A stretch of 64,000 nucleotides of DNA from Afipia sp. P52-10 (lineage in GTDB: Bacteria; Pseudomonadota; Alphaproteobacteria; Rhizobiales; Xanthobacteraceae), in assembly GCF_000516555.1 (NCBI RefSeq), contig NZ_AZSJ01000003.1, positions 2,474,313 to 2,538,312 on the forward strand. The letters run 5' to 3'. Shown piece by piece: positions 36,501 to 45,230 of the stretch (within the stretch, counting starts at the first letter, position 1; each line of letters begins with the position of its first letter). A program made the position numbers and the translations under genes. The notes under the pieces are model-generated. The model saw nothing but the letters and a program-made list of their open reading frames with translations, made no database searches and had not been told where the DNA came from.

Positions 36501-36743
36501 CTAATGCGGGTGGAAGCCCTTCACATGGATGGTGGAGATCGCATTCGCAGTTGCGAAATCGCGTGCGCATTGCAACGCGCTCTGCTGATCGTCGAAGGTG
36601 GACGGTTTGAGGAAGCGGGCGTCGGGACGGCCCGCGCCCGCGGTGCCGCTCACCTCGAACAGGCCCGCAGTCAGCTTGACGACGAGCACATGATTCAGGC
36701 TGGGCACGGCCTCGGTCGGCCGGAGTTCGCGAACATTTGCCAT
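36501..36743 (-). CDS. Hypothetical small protein, 80 aa
   Basis: An 80-aa soluble protein, MANVRELRPTEAVPSLNHVLVVKLTAGLFEVSGTAG..., no signal peptide or membrane segment, one cysteine, ending in GFHPH. The plus-strand alternative in this interval has no family resemblance. The middle (STFDDQQSALQCARDFATANAISTIHVKG) alternates like a small alpha/beta fold that could belong to a conserved hypothetical of this order. Convergent with the RND pump gene and divergent from the Bug-type binding protein. No function can be assigned. Confidence 0.55.
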   Translation of the reverse strand: MANVRELRPTEAVPSLNHVLVVKLTAGLFEVSGTAGAGRPDARFLKPSTFDDQQSALQCARDFATANAISTIHVKGFHPH

Positions 36744-36866
36744 GGCGACATTCCGGGAGCATGATCGGCACCAATACGTGTCTTAGAACGCGTTCGCGTC
36801 CATCGTAGTTCCGTTTCCGGCTTCCAACGATCGTTGTCTTCATTCCTCGATTCCGCAGGAGGACAG

Positions 36867-37850
36867 ATGACCACCCGACGCAGCTTCACGAAGGCCCTGG
36901 CACTCACTTCCTTGCTGTCATCTCCGATGACGCGCGTGTTCGCGCAGACGCAGTATCCGAACAAGGCGATCCAGATGGTGGTCGGTTTTCCGGTCGGGCA
37001 GTCGTCGGATATCGGGGCGCGGGTGATCGCCAAGGCGATGGCGGACGAGTTGAAGCAGACGATCTTCGTCGATAACAAGCCTGGCGCGGCCACCATCATC
37101 GCCCACCAGTTTCTCAAGACGGCACCGGCTGACGGCTACACCATCGCCTTCAGTTCGACCGCGCCGCTGGCGATCAATCCGACGCTCTACAAGAACCTGC
37201 CTTACGACCCGCAGCGGGACTTCGATCCGATTATCCTGATCAACTTCAGTCCGATGTTCCTGGTGACGTCGGCGGACATGCCGGTGCATACCCTGAAGGA
37301 GATGCTGGCCTATGTGAAGGCGAACAAGGAGACGGTGAATTACGGCTCCGGCGGCAGCGGCCTGACCAATCACATCACCATGGAGCTTCTGAAGAAGCAG
37401 GCGGGCATCGACATGCTGCATGTGCCCTACAAGGGGGCGCCGCCGATGCTGTCGGACCTGATGGGCGGCCGGGTGCAGTTCGCGTTCGAGGTGGTGTCGG
37501 CGGTGATGCCGATGGTCCAGGCCGGCAAGATCAGGGTGCTGGGCGTCGCCAGTATGGAGCGTACAGCCGCCGCGCCCGACGTGCCGACGCTGCACGAGCA
37601 GGGGCTGACCGGATTTGAGTCCGGCACCTGGGGCGTGCTGCTGGCGCCGAAGGGGACCCCGGCGCCGATCATCGACAAGCTCAACGCGACCGCCAACAAG
37701 GCTCTGCGGACGCCGGAAGCGATGGAGTACTACGCGCGCAACGGCGCGACGCCGCGGGGCGGCTCCGCCAAGGACTGCGCCGACTTCATGAAGGCCGAAC
37801 GTGAGAAATGGGCGCCGGTGATCATCGCCTCGGGCGCGCAGGTCGACTGA
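36867..37850 (+). CDS. Tripartite tricarboxylate transporter-type substrate-binding protein (Bug/TctC family)
   Basis: A 327-aa periplasmic binding protein. Signal peptide with TRRSF twin-arginine-like start and cleavage near VFAQ. Conserved blocks: YPNKAIQMVVGFPVGQSSDIGARVIAKAM, VDNKPGAATIIAHQFLKTAPADGYT, NYGSGGSGLTNHITMELLKKQAGIDMLHVPYKGAPPMLSDLMGG. RBS AGGAGGA precedes ATG 36867. No tctA or tctB membrane genes nearby, so it is an orphan; Bug proteins are often solitary. Ligand probably a carboxylate. Confidence 0.92.
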   Translation: MTTRRSFTKALALTSLLSSPMTRVFAQTQYPNKAIQMVVGFPVGQSSDIGARVIAKAMADELKQTIFVDNKPGAATIIAHQFLKTAPADGYTIAFSSTAPLAINPTLYKNLPYDPQRDFDPIILINFSPMFLVTSADMPVHTLKEMLAYVKANKETVNYGSGGSGLTNHITMELLKKQAGIDMLHVPYKGAPPMLSDLMGGRVQFAFEVVSAVMPMVQAGKIRVLGVASMERTAAAPDVPTLHEQGLTGFESGTWGVLLAPKGTPAPIIDKLNATANKALRTPEAMEYYARNGATPRGGSAKDCADFMKAEREKWAPVIIASGAQVD

Positions 37851-38199
37851 GTCGCGCCGGCGGGCCGCCCCGTTGGCGGATGGCGTTCGCGACCGATCGC
37901 TGAACTGCGCCGGTTCCCGTTAACGATCTGGTCATCCCCGCTGGAATCGACATCACCCCGTGCGGGTGGATTTCGAACAACCCATTGAATGGATGGAATA
38001 AAATTCCTTTTGAAGGATGCAGGCGCCGAGTTCCATGGTCCGTGTCGTCCATGCAACATGACGCAACAAAGCAACGGTAGGCCACCGATGCTGGGTGTTC
38101 GATTCACCCATCTTCATGCACAGTCGTTCCGCATGTCGCTGCGTCGGCATGTCGCGTGCCTTGGGGGACGCGGGTTGATCTGAATCCAGTGAGGGCGAC
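37851..38199. other. Intergenic region upstream of the outer-membrane barrel gene
   Basis: No gene. It contains a GGAAT-AAA-ATTCC hairpin near 38001 and TGGGTG (38092-38097)/CACCCA (38105-38110) separated by seven bases. GCATGTCGC occurs twice, 18 nt apart. Some of this may be the promoter and 5' leader of the barrel gene; I cannot assign -35/-10 boxes with confidence. Confidence 0.5.
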
Positions 38200-39639
38200 G
38201 TGCGCAAACATTCAATCCGAGGCCTGGGCCTCCTTCCGGTTCTGACGGGCGCCGTTCTGATCTCCGCACCGGCGCTTGGCGCCGACCTTGCGGCACGGCC
38301 CTACACCAAGGCGCCGCCGATGATGGTGCAGGCCTACAACTGGACCGGCTTCTATCTCGGTGTGAACGCCGGCGTCGGCCTTGGCCGCAGCCCGGCGCAG
38401 CTCGCGACCACCGCGGGCACCTTCGAGACCACTCGCCTGTCGCCGTTCGGCGCGATCGGCGGTGCGCAGGTCGGCTACAACTGGCAGACCAGCAACTTCA
38501 TGGGCTTCGGCAACGTCGTGTTCGGCATCGAGGCCGATATCCAGGCCGCCGGCCTGAAGGACGACCGCACCTGCATCCTGCTCTGCGTCGCGGGCGGCCC
38601 GTCGGCCACGATCGAGAACAAGATCGACTGGTTCGGCACTGTGCGCGGCCGCGTCGGTCTCGCCACCGGCTCGGTGCTCACCTACTTCACCGGCGGTCTC
38701 GCCTACGGTTCGGTCAAGACCAACATCACCGAAACGGTCGCCGGCACCGCTACCGGGATCGGCATGAGCGGCACCCGCACCGGCTGGACCATCGGCAGCG
38801 GCGTCGAGGCGGCGCTCGGCGGCAACTGGACCGGCAAGATCGAATACCTGTATGTCGACCTCGGCAAGCAGGACGCCACCTATGTCCTGACCGGCGTTGG
38901 CCACGCCTACACCTCGGATATCCGCCAGCACATCTTCCGCGCCGGCGTGAACTATCGCTTCGGCGGCGGGCTGAACGCGCCGGAGCCGGTGGCGAACTGG
39001 AACGGCCTCTATCTCGGCGCCAACATCGGTTCGGCGACCGCGCGCAACGAGAGCTCGCTGCAGGCCGGCCTCGTCACCGAACGTTTCAACCTGAGCCCGG
39101 ATGGCTACATCGGCGGCTTGCAGATGGGCTACAACTGGCAGGCGGCGAACTGGGTCTGGGGTCTTGAGACCGACATCCAGGGGTCGACCCAGCGTGAGAA
39201 CCGCGGCTGCCTGCTCAGCTGCTCGCCGGCGGCATTCGCGCTGATGAACCAGCAGATGCAGTGGTTCGGCACCGTGCGCGGCCGCGTCGGCTACGCCGTC
39301 GGCCAGTCGCTGTTCTACGCCACCGGCGGTTTCGCCTATGGCGACGTGAAGACCGGCATCAGCGAGGGGCTGGGCGGCGTGCCGTTCAACATCGAGTTCT
39401 CGAAGGTCCGCACCGGCTACGCGGTCGGCGGCGGCATTGAGACGCCGTTCGACATCTTCGGCCTGTTCGGTAAGAACTGGACCTCGAAGACTGAGTATCT
39501 GTATGTCGATCTCGGCAAGAGCTCGAACAGCTACGCCTTCAACGGCGTGGCCCATACCTTCGAGACCAAGGTGCAGGAGCACATCTTCCGCACCGGCCTG
39601 AACTATCACTTCAACACGCCGATCTCGGCGCGCTACTGA
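38200..39639 (+). CDS. Double-domain outer-membrane beta-barrel protein (Omp25/31-like, tandem duplication)
   Basis: A 479-aa secreted porin-like protein with two homologous 8-strand barrel domains in one chain. Domain A runs from about residue 47 (YNWTGFYLGVNAG) to 258 and domain B from about 265 (ANWNGLYLGANIG) to 479. Both contain YNWQ, WFGTVRGRVG, TGGxAYG and EYLYVDLGK at matching places, each ending HIFRxGxNYxF. Normal rhizobial Omp25/31 proteins have a single domain of ~220-280 aa. Signal peptide ends around ALGAD. The start is GTG at 38200 after GAGGGCGAC. A perfect terminator follows. Confidence 0.85.
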   Translation: MRKHSIRGLGLLPVLTGAVLISAPALGADLAARPYTKAPPMMVQAYNWTGFYLGVNAGVGLGRSPAQLATTAGTFETTRLSPFGAIGGAQVGYNWQTSNFMGFGNVVFGIEADIQAAGLKDDRTCILLCVAGGPSATIENKIDWFGTVRGRVGLATGSVLTYFTGGLAYGSVKTNITETVAGTATGIGMSGTRTGWTIGSGVEAALGGNWTGKIEYLYVDLGKQDATYVLTGVGHAYTSDIRQHIFRAGVNYRFGGGLNAPEPVANWNGLYLGANIGSATARNESSLQAGLVTERFNLSPDGYIGGLQMGYNWQAANWVWGLETDIQGSTQRENRGCLLSCSPAAFALMNQQMQWFGTVRGRVGYAVGQSLFYATGGFAYGDVKTGISEGLGGVPFNIEFSKVRTGYAVGGGIETPFDIFGLFGKNWTSKTEYLYVDLGKSSNSYAFNGVAHTFETKVQEHIFRTGLNYHFNTPISARY

Positions 39640-39674
39640 GCGCTGCCCGACCGGTCCTTGTGATCGAGACGCGA

Positions 39675-39707
39675 AAGGCCCCGGCTTCGGATCGAAGCCG
39701 GGGCCTT
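39675..39707. terminator. Strong bidirectional terminator
   Basis: Perfect 15-bp arms AAGGCCCCGGCTTCG (39675-39689) and CGAAGCCGGGGCCTT (39693-39707), 3-nt loop, followed by TCTGCTTTT. It lies between the convergent barrel and peptide-binding-protein genes. Confidence 0.85.
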
Positions 39708-39727
39708 CTGCTTTTCGGCAGGCCTGC

Positions 39728-41305
39728 TCAGAACGCGTAGTCGAGGCCCTTGTAGAACGTGTTCTGATAGAGCATGTGCGGCCGCACGCCCTTCAGCTTG
39801 CGGTTGCTGGTCGTATACATCGCCACGTTCATCACCGGCATCCAGAGATGCTGCTCGGTGACGCGCTTCTGCACCAGGCCGTAGTACTTCGCCCGGTCGG
39901 CATCGGTGAGCGAGGCGCGGCCGAGCTTCAGCCATTCGTCGGTCTGCGCGTCCTTCCAGTTCATTCGGTTCGGCGCCGGTATGTTGGCGGAATCGAAATA
40001 GAAGTTGAGCAGGTCGCCCGCGGACATGTACGGGAACGTCACGGTCCAGAGCTCGTAGTCCTGTTCGGCCATCTTGGCGGGTGCGATGGTCGAGTCATAG
40101 CCGATGATGTTCCAGTCGACGCCGATCTTGCGCATGTAGCCCTGGATCGCTTCGGACACGCGGGGGAAATACGAGACCTGCGTGAACAGCACCTTCGGCG
40201 CGAGCCGCACGCCGTCCTTTTCGCGGAAGCCGTCGGCGCCGGGCTTCCAGCCGGCTTCATCGAGCAGCTTTTTCGCCCGCTCGATGTCCTCTTTGATGAT
40301 ACCCTTGGTGGCTGGGTCGAAGTCGAGCGTCTCCGGTTCGATGAAGGTGTAGGCCGGTGTCGCATTGCCGAGCATGATGCCCTTGACGATCTCGGCGCGG
40401 TTGATGGCGATGTTCATCGCCTCGCGCACCCGTGGGTCGGAGACCATCGGTCGCGAGGTCTTGTAGCCGTAATACATCAGCTGGAAGTTCGGCTTCGCCT
40501 CCTGCACCTGCAGCATCGGTGCGTTCTTCACCTGCTGGATGAATTGCAGCGGGATCTGGTGGGTGATGTCGAACTGGCCGCCCATCATCGCCGCGACTCG
40601 CGCCGAATCCTCCGGCACGATCTTGATCACCAGCCGCTCGAACTTCACCGGACCCTTGTTCTGATACATCGACGGGCCCCACTTGTAGGCGTCGTGGCGC
40701 TTCAGCACGATCTCGGTGCGCGGCTGCCAGGATTCGAAGCACCAGGGGCCGGTGCCGTCGATGCCCTGCACGCCGTAATCCTTGCCGAGCTTCTCCACGC
40801 TGTCCTTGTTGTGGATCGCCATCGTGAAGCTGACGAGATTCATCAACAGGTCGGCGTAAGGCTCATTCAACTCGTATTCGAGCGTGTAGGGATCCGGCGC
40901 CCGCAAGTCCTTGACGTTGCCGGCGCGCCATTTCAGCGGTGCCTTGGTCTCCGGATCGAGCAGGCGGCGGATGCTGTAGATCACGTCGTCGGCAGTGAAT
41001 TTTTTGCCGCTGCAGAACTGCACGTCGTCGCGCAGCTTGAAGGTGTAGGTCTTGCCGTCTTCGCTGATGGTCCATGACTTGGCGAGATAGGGCAGGACGG
41101 TTTTGCCGTCCCAGTCGAGGGCGACCAGGGTGTCCTGGAACATGTTGACGATGTCCGACGATGGCGACCACGTCGTGCGCTGGCCGTCATAATGCGGCGC
41201 GTCGAGCGACTTCATCATCCGCAGCGTCTGCGCCTGCGCGTTCGATGCGACGCCTGCCATCGCCATTGCCGCCAGTGCGGTCGCGGCCAGAACCAACCTG
41301 CGCAT
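39728..41305 (-). CDS. Peptide/nickel-type ABC transporter substrate-binding protein (family 5), orphan
   Basis: A 525-aa periplasmic binding protein of the DppA/OppA cluster. Signal peptide MRRLVLAATALAAMAMAGVASNAQA; mature part has FQDTLVALDWDGKTVLPYLAKSWTISEDGKTYTFKLRDDVQFCSGKKFTADDVIYSIRRLLDPETKAPLKWRAG, the standard first lobe. The ATG at 41305 has GGAGAC upstream; an in-frame ATG 12 nt earlier is less well placed. No permease or ATPase gene is adjacent, so it is an orphan or serves a distant transporter. Likely ligand is a peptide or similar amphipathic compound. Confidence 0.9.
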   Translation of the reverse strand: MRRLVLAATALAAMAMAGVASNAQAQTLRMMKSLDAPHYDGQRTTWSPSSDIVNMFQDTLVALDWDGKTVLPYLAKSWTISEDGKTYTFKLRDDVQFCSGKKFTADDVIYSIRRLLDPETKAPLKWRAGNVKDLRAPDPYTLEYELNEPYADLLMNLVSFTMAIHNKDSVEKLGKDYGVQGIDGTGPWCFESWQPRTEIVLKRHDAYKWGPSMYQNKGPVKFERLVIKIVPEDSARVAAMMGGQFDITHQIPLQFIQQVKNAPMLQVQEAKPNFQLMYYGYKTSRPMVSDPRVREAMNIAINRAEIVKGIMLGNATPAYTFIEPETLDFDPATKGIIKEDIERAKKLLDEAGWKPGADGFREKDGVRLAPKVLFTQVSYFPRVSEAIQGYMRKIGVDWNIIGYDSTIAPAKMAEQDYELWTVTFPYMSAGDLLNFYFDSANIPAPNRMNWKDAQTDEWLKLGRASLTDADRAKYYGLVQKRVTEQHLWMPVMNVAMYTTSNRKLKGVRPHMLYQNTFYKGLDYAF

Positions 41306-41958
41306 GATCGTCTCCATGGTTGTTGTGGATGAGGTGATGCCGGGGCCTGCTCCGCCGCGGCAGAGCGGCAGGATCGTCGTCGCGGTGCAGGGGATCGCCA
41401 AATGGTCGCTAAGCGATCGCCGCCGGACGGCGTGTCGTGCGGCGGGCGCGTCGTTGCGCCGGCGAGGCGCCAAGCACGGCTCGGCGGGGTCGTCATCAGG
41501 CAAGGTCGGTCGGGACTGACCCCGGCGAGGGTCGAAGGATGGCAGTCCAGGCGATGGCCCGCGGCTCCGCGGACGACGGATCGGCCCATGCGTCGCTCCG
41601 GAAATGTCCGATCGACGTGCTGCGTCCCGCAGCGCGAGTTTCCACCCTGCGGACCGCTATCCGGCACGAGCCGTGCGGTCTCTCGTTGTCGAGCAGCCTT
41701 TTTCTTCTGGCGTAGCGCCACCGAAGGAAGAACGCTTCTCCGTCCCGGCGCCGGCTTAAAAAAGCTTGCAGCTTTGCCGGAGAGCGTCAAGGCGAGGTGC
41801 GGTCCGGCACGGCGCGCAATGCTGCGTCAAATTCTCGCAAATATTGCTTCGCAGCACTTTTTCGATCGGCACTTTTCTGGCACCACTAGCATCAAGAGCT
41901 GCCGCCATGACCGCGACGGTCAAGGGTGAGAGAACAGCCGTACAAGGACTGAACAAGA
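41306..41958. other. 653-bp intergenic region between divergent genes
   Basis: The longest gene-free stretch. Plus-strand frames of 175 and 92 aa exist here but are Arg/Cys-rich, lack a convincing RBS or family resemblance and overlap each other. A small hairpin AAAGC-TTGCA-GCTTT sits near 41762 and the end is rich in T runs and GGCAC repeats (around 41868-41883). It must contain promoters for both flanking genes. I see no definite RNA gene. Confidence 0.5.
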
Positions 41959-42966
41959 ATGAAGATTGGCGTTTTTCTGTTTCCCGAGGCGCGTAATCCT
42001 GCTCAGGACGGTCAGATCATCAACGAGACGATCCAGGAAGCCCATCTCGCCGAGAAGCTCGGTGCGGATGCAGTGTTCCTCGCCGAGCATCACTTCGACG
42101 GCAACTGCGTCTATGTCGATCCGCCGACATTCGCCGCGTCGCTCGCGGCTTCCACCAGCCGCATCAAGATCGGCTTCGCGGTGCTGCAGACCTCGCTCTA
42201 TCATCCGCTGCGGCTCGCCGAGCAGCTTTCGCTGCTCGACCATCTGAGCAAGGGACGGCTGATCGTCGGGCTGGGCCGCGGCAGCCTCGTCAACACCCAC
42301 GAATATTCCGGCTACGAGATCGATCCGGACAGCGCGCAGGAGCGTTTCGAGGAGATCGAGAAGATCCTTTTGAAGTGCTGGACCAACGAGCGCGTGGTGC
42401 ATGCCGGCAAGTATTGGAATTTCGAGATCGGCATGCTGCGGCCGCGGCCGTTCAGCGCGCCGCATCCGACCATCCTGCGGTCGACCGCGTCCGACGACTC
42501 GCTGGTGGCGCAGGCGCGCCAGGGGCGGCCGGTGATCATGGCGTCACCGACGGCCAGCCGTGCGGCCAAGGCGCTCGAACTCTATCGCAAGACCATGCGC
42601 GAAGCCGGCTTCGACGAGAAGGCGGTCGAGAATGCGGTGTCACAATGCTGGGCTGCGCGCACGGTGATCATCGCGCCGACCGACAAGGAGGCGAACGAGA
42701 TCGGCATGCCGTACTTCAAGCAGATGCAGGAGTATCGCGCCGCGCAGAGCACCGCCTTCCAGGCCAAGGTCGCGCAAGCCAATGCGCGGATGGCGCCGCA
42801 GATCCTGTGCGGCTCGACCGACAGCATGATGGAGGAGTTCACCGACCTGCAGAAGACCGGCATCGGCGGCGTGATCGTGCGCTTCCGCACCGGGCCGATG
42901 CCGGCGGAATTCGCCAACCGCGGCATGCAGCTGTTCATGAAGGACATCGCGCCGGCGATACACTAA
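41959..42966 (+). CDS. Luciferase-like (LLM class) flavin-dependent oxidoreductase
   Basis: A 335-aa TIM-barrel flavoprotein of the bacterial luciferase superfamily. Conserved features: MKIGVFLFPEARN at the N-terminus, EKLGADAVFLAEHHFDGNCVYVDPPTFAASLAASTSRIKIGFAVLQTSLYHPLRLAEQLSLLDHLSKGRLIVGLGRGS, and the later GVIVRFRTG block. It needs FMNH2 from a separate reductase, which is not adjacent. RBS AAGGACTGAACAAG before ATG 41959. Probable monooxygenase of an organic compound; substrate unknown. Confidence 0.88.
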   Translation: MKIGVFLFPEARNPAQDGQIINETIQEAHLAEKLGADAVFLAEHHFDGNCVYVDPPTFAASLAASTSRIKIGFAVLQTSLYHPLRLAEQLSLLDHLSKGRLIVGLGRGSLVNTHEYSGYEIDPDSAQERFEEIEKILLKCWTNERVVHAGKYWNFEIGMLRPRPFSAPHPTILRSTASDDSLVAQARQGRPVIMASPTASRAAKALELYRKTMREAGFDEKAVENAVSQCWAARTVIIAPTDKEANEIGMPYFKQMQEYRAAQSTAFQAKVAQANARMAPQILCGSTDSMMEEFTDLQKTGIGGVIVRFRTGPMPAEFANRGMQLFMKDIAPAIH

Positions 42967-43010
42967 GCCTGGTCCGGAACGCGGGCGCTGCGCGTGCAGC
43001 CGCGCAGACG

Positions 43011-43040
43011 AATGACGTAAACGACAATGACGTAAACGAT
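43011..43040. repeat. 15-bp tandem direct repeat, two copies
   Basis: AATGACGTAAACGAC (43011-43025) followed at once by AATGACGTAAACGAT (43026-43040), 14 of 15 bases identical, then another AATGG. It lies 45 nt after the LLM gene stop. Confidence 0.8.
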
Positions 43041-43084
43041 AATGGCCGTCGCATGATGCGGCGGCCAATTTCATTTCGACGACC

Positions 43085-43115
43085 TGGATGCCCGGCTCAA
43101 AGGCCGGCATGACGC
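43085..43115. repeat. REP-like extragenic palindrome
   Basis: TGGATGCCCGGC then TCAAAG then GCCGGCATGACG: near-complementary arms with a short loop. This form is typical of the dispersed extragenic palindromes of bradyrhizobia as I recall them; I have not compared databases. Confidence 0.5.
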
Positions 43116-43138
43116 CTGAAATGAGAGCTGACGCCCAG

Positions 43139-43190
43139 CTCCTTTCGAGGAGGTTCCTTTCGAGGAGGCTCCTTTTTGAGGGAGAGCCTC
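43139..43190. repeat. Cluster of mini-hairpins with UUCG loops downstream of the DUF983 gene
   Basis: CTCCT-TTCG-AGGAG (43139-43152) and TCCT-TTCG-AGGA (43155-43166) are two 4-5-bp stems with UUCG tetraloops, followed by GAGGCTC (43165-43171) pairing with GAGCCTC (43184-43190) around a T run. Lies between the convergent LLM and DUF983 genes and may terminate either. Confidence 0.6.
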
Positions 43191-43212
43191 TGACGCGCAT
43201 GGGTTTGCAGCG

Positions 43213-43644
43213 TTACGCGGCGCGCGATGCGCTGGGGACGTCGGTAGCGGACGCAGCCAGGCGGTCCTGACGCGCGGCCTCGAACCCGTGCATGCCGAGC
43301 TGCCACTGCAGCCCGACCACCGCGCCCTTGACCGGCTGCAAGAGCACCAGCGACGAGACCAGCGTCAGCGGCAGCCAGATCGCGAAATGCAGCCAGTAGG
43401 GCGGGGCATAGGCGGTCTCCACCGACAGCACGATCGGCACGATCACATGGCCGACGATGACGATCACCAGATAGGCCGGCAGGTCGTCGGCGCGATGATG
43501 ATGCAGCTCCTCGCCGCAGACGTCGCAACGATCGGCGACCTTCAGGAAGCGGCCGAACAGGCGGCCCTTGCCGCAGTGCGGGCACTTGCCGAGAAAGCCG
43601 CGCAGCATGGCCTGGGTCAGGGTGACGGTGTCAGCGGGGATCAT
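43213..43644 (-). CDS. DUF983 family membrane protein
   Basis: A 143-aa protein. N-terminal zinc-ribbon-like cysteine pairs CPHCGKG and CDVCGEE are separated by a short RLFGRFLKVADR linker, then HHHRADDLPAYLVIVIVGHVIVPIVLSVE and WLHFAIWLPLTLVSSLVLLQPVKG form two membrane helices. This is the DUF983 layout, a family of unknown role, often near respiratory genes. ATG 43644 has AGGAGG; an in-frame ATG further upstream overlaps the divergent MocR promoter. Confidence 0.85.
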   Translation of the reverse strand: MIPADTVTLTQAMLRGFLGKCPHCGKGRLFGRFLKVADRCDVCGEELHHHRADDLPAYLVIVIVGHVIVPIVLSVETAYAPPYWLHFAIWLPLTLVSSLVLLQPVKGAVVGLQWQLGMHGFEAARQDRLAASATDVPSASRAA

Positions 43645-43731
43645 GGAAAGCCTCCTGGCGAGCCTCTCGTTTGCTTGATCCATACAATAGGTATAGAAAC
43701 GCAGACATTCAAAACAAATCGGCCTCATTGC

Positions 43732-45108
43732 ATGGATTGGCTCCCTACAATCTCCGAGCGGTCGGGCCCGCTGTACCTGCGGATCGTCGAGGCGCTGGCG
43801 GCGGACATCGCCAGCGGCCGCCTGTCGCGCGGCCAGCAGCTTCCGACCCACCGCTCGCTCGCCAAGGCGCTGAATGTCGATCTGACCACGGTGACCCGGG
43901 CCTATGGCGAGGCGCGGCGGCGGGGGTTGTTGGATGCGCGGGTCGGCCAGGGGACCTTCGTGTCGGAGACGACGGTGCGCGCGGCGACCGATCTGCCGTA
44001 TCAGGTGAAGATCGATCTTTCGATGAACGTGCCGCCGCATCCGGTGGAGGCCAACCTCGACGTGCGGATCGCGCAGGGGCTGGCGGCGATCCAGAGCGAG
44101 GCGAGCTTCACCGCTTTCCTCAACTACCAGCCGCCGGGCGGCAGCGATGAGCAGCGCGAGGCTGCCGCCGCATGGCTGCGCGCACGCGTGCCCGATGCGC
44201 GCGCCGAGCGCGTCGTCGTCTATCCCGGCAACCAGGCGATCCTGTTCAACGCGCTGCTGACGCTGACCTCGCCCGGCGACGTGGTGCTGACCGAGGAGAT
44301 CACGTTTCCCGGCATCAGGGCGGCGGCTGCGAGACTTGGCGTGCGGCTGGTCGGCGTGGCGATGGACGAAGGCGGTATCCGCCCCGAGGCGTTGAAGCTC
44401 GCCTGCCGGATGCACCGGCCGAAGGCGGTGTATCTGGTGCCGACCCTGCACAACCCGACCACCGCGACGCTCGATCCGGTGCGCCGCAACGCGATCGCCG
44501 CCATCATCCGCAATGTCGATACGGTTTTGATCGAGGACGATGCCTATGGGCTTTTGGAGCCGTCCGCGTCACCGATCGCCAATCTGATTCCGGAGCGGAC
44601 GTATCTCGCGGTCAGCCTGTCGAAGTGCATCGCGCCGGCGCTGCGGGTGTCCTATCTGCTGGCGCCGGATGCGGCCGCCGAGCAGGCGATGCGCAGCAGC
44701 CTGCAGGCGACGATGCAGATGCCGCCGCCGCTGATGGTGGCGCTTGCCACCCACTGGCTGCGGCACGGCATCGCCGATCAGATCGTCGCCGCGATCCGCA
44801 ACGAGGCGGCCGGACGGCAGCAGCTCGCGAGCCGCATCCTGAAGGACCTGCCGTTCGCGGCGCGGCCCGGCGCGCATCACCTCTGGCTGCCGCTGCCGCG
44901 CCGCTGGAGCCGCTCGGATTTCATCGCCCATGTGCTGCGCGATGGTCTTGCGGTGGTGGGCGCCGACGCCTTCGCCGTCGGCGAGGCGGTGCCGCATGCG
45001 GTGCGGGTGTCGCTCGGCGCCGCGCGCAACCGCGCCGAGCTTTCGCAGGCGCTGCATCTGCTGGCGGCGGCGCTGAAGTCGCCGGCCGGAACCGTGCAGA
45101 TCGTCTAA
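43732..45108 (+). CDS. MocR/PdxR-family transcriptional regulator (GntR HTH plus aminotransferase domain)
   Basis: A 458-aa regulator. N-terminal GntR winged helix (PLYLRIVEALAADIASGRLSRGQQLPTHRSLAKALNVDLTTVTRAYGEARRRGLLDARVGQGTFV) and a class I aminotransferase-fold effector domain with the PLP lysine at residue 298 (VSLSKCIAPALRVSY) and the NPTTATLD and DDAYG PLP-contact motifs. Such proteins sense PLP-linked amino acids or amines. It is divergent from the DUF983 gene, and ATAC-N5-GTAT lies at 43682-43694. No clear RBS precedes the ATG, so translation could be leaderless. Confidence 0.88.
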   Translation: MDWLPTISERSGPLYLRIVEALAADIASGRLSRGQQLPTHRSLAKALNVDLTTVTRAYGEARRRGLLDARVGQGTFVSETTVRAATDLPYQVKIDLSMNVPPHPVEANLDVRIAQGLAAIQSEASFTAFLNYQPPGGSDEQREAAAAWLRARVPDARAERVVVYPGNQAILFNALLTLTSPGDVVLTEEITFPGIRAAAARLGVRLVGVAMDEGGIRPEALKLACRMHRPKAVYLVPTLHNPTTATLDPVRRNAIAAIIRNVDTVLIEDDAYGLLEPSASPIANLIPERTYLAVSLSKCIAPALRVSYLLAPDAAAEQAMRSSLQATMQMPPPLMVALATHWLRHGIADQIVAAIRNEAAGRQQLASRILKDLPFAARPGAHHLWLPLPRRWSRSDFIAHVLRDGLAVVGADAFAVGEAVPHAVRVSLGAARNRAELSQALHLLAAALKSPAGTVQIV

Positions 45109-45230
45109 AGCATGATCCGGAAAAGTGTGGAGCGGTTTCCGAAGGGGCTTGTCCTTAGGCTCGACCCGAGGATCACGCTCGAACAATGAGCTAAAGCGCG
45201 AGGATGACTCATCCAAATCTCATCGCGCTT
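45108..45230. repeat. Composite dispersed intergenic repeat, copy 2 (inverted)
   Basis: Starts AAGCATGATCCGG at the MocR stop and ends CATCGCGCTT next to the atpB stop, filling nearly the whole gap between the two convergent genes. Reverse complemented it matches the blocks of 2177-2271 in the same order, with ~25 extra bases (roughly 45146-45170) between AGCGTGATCC and CGGAAACCGCT. AAGCGCGA and TCGCGCTT can pair, and so can the ATGATCC/GGATCACGCT pair. Confidence 0.8.

Noticed and set aside
38212-39609. A 465-residue open frame on the minus strand opposite the barrel gene
   Set aside because: Composition shadow of the barrel gene, no recognizable domain.
41878-41891. TGGCAC-like sequence as a sigma-54 promoter before the LLM gene
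   Set aside because: The GG-to-GC distance is one base short and the TTGC box is missing.
41402-41929. A 175-residue plus-strand frame in the long intergenic gap
   Set aside because: Arg/Cys-rich, no RBS, no domain, overlaps another random frame.
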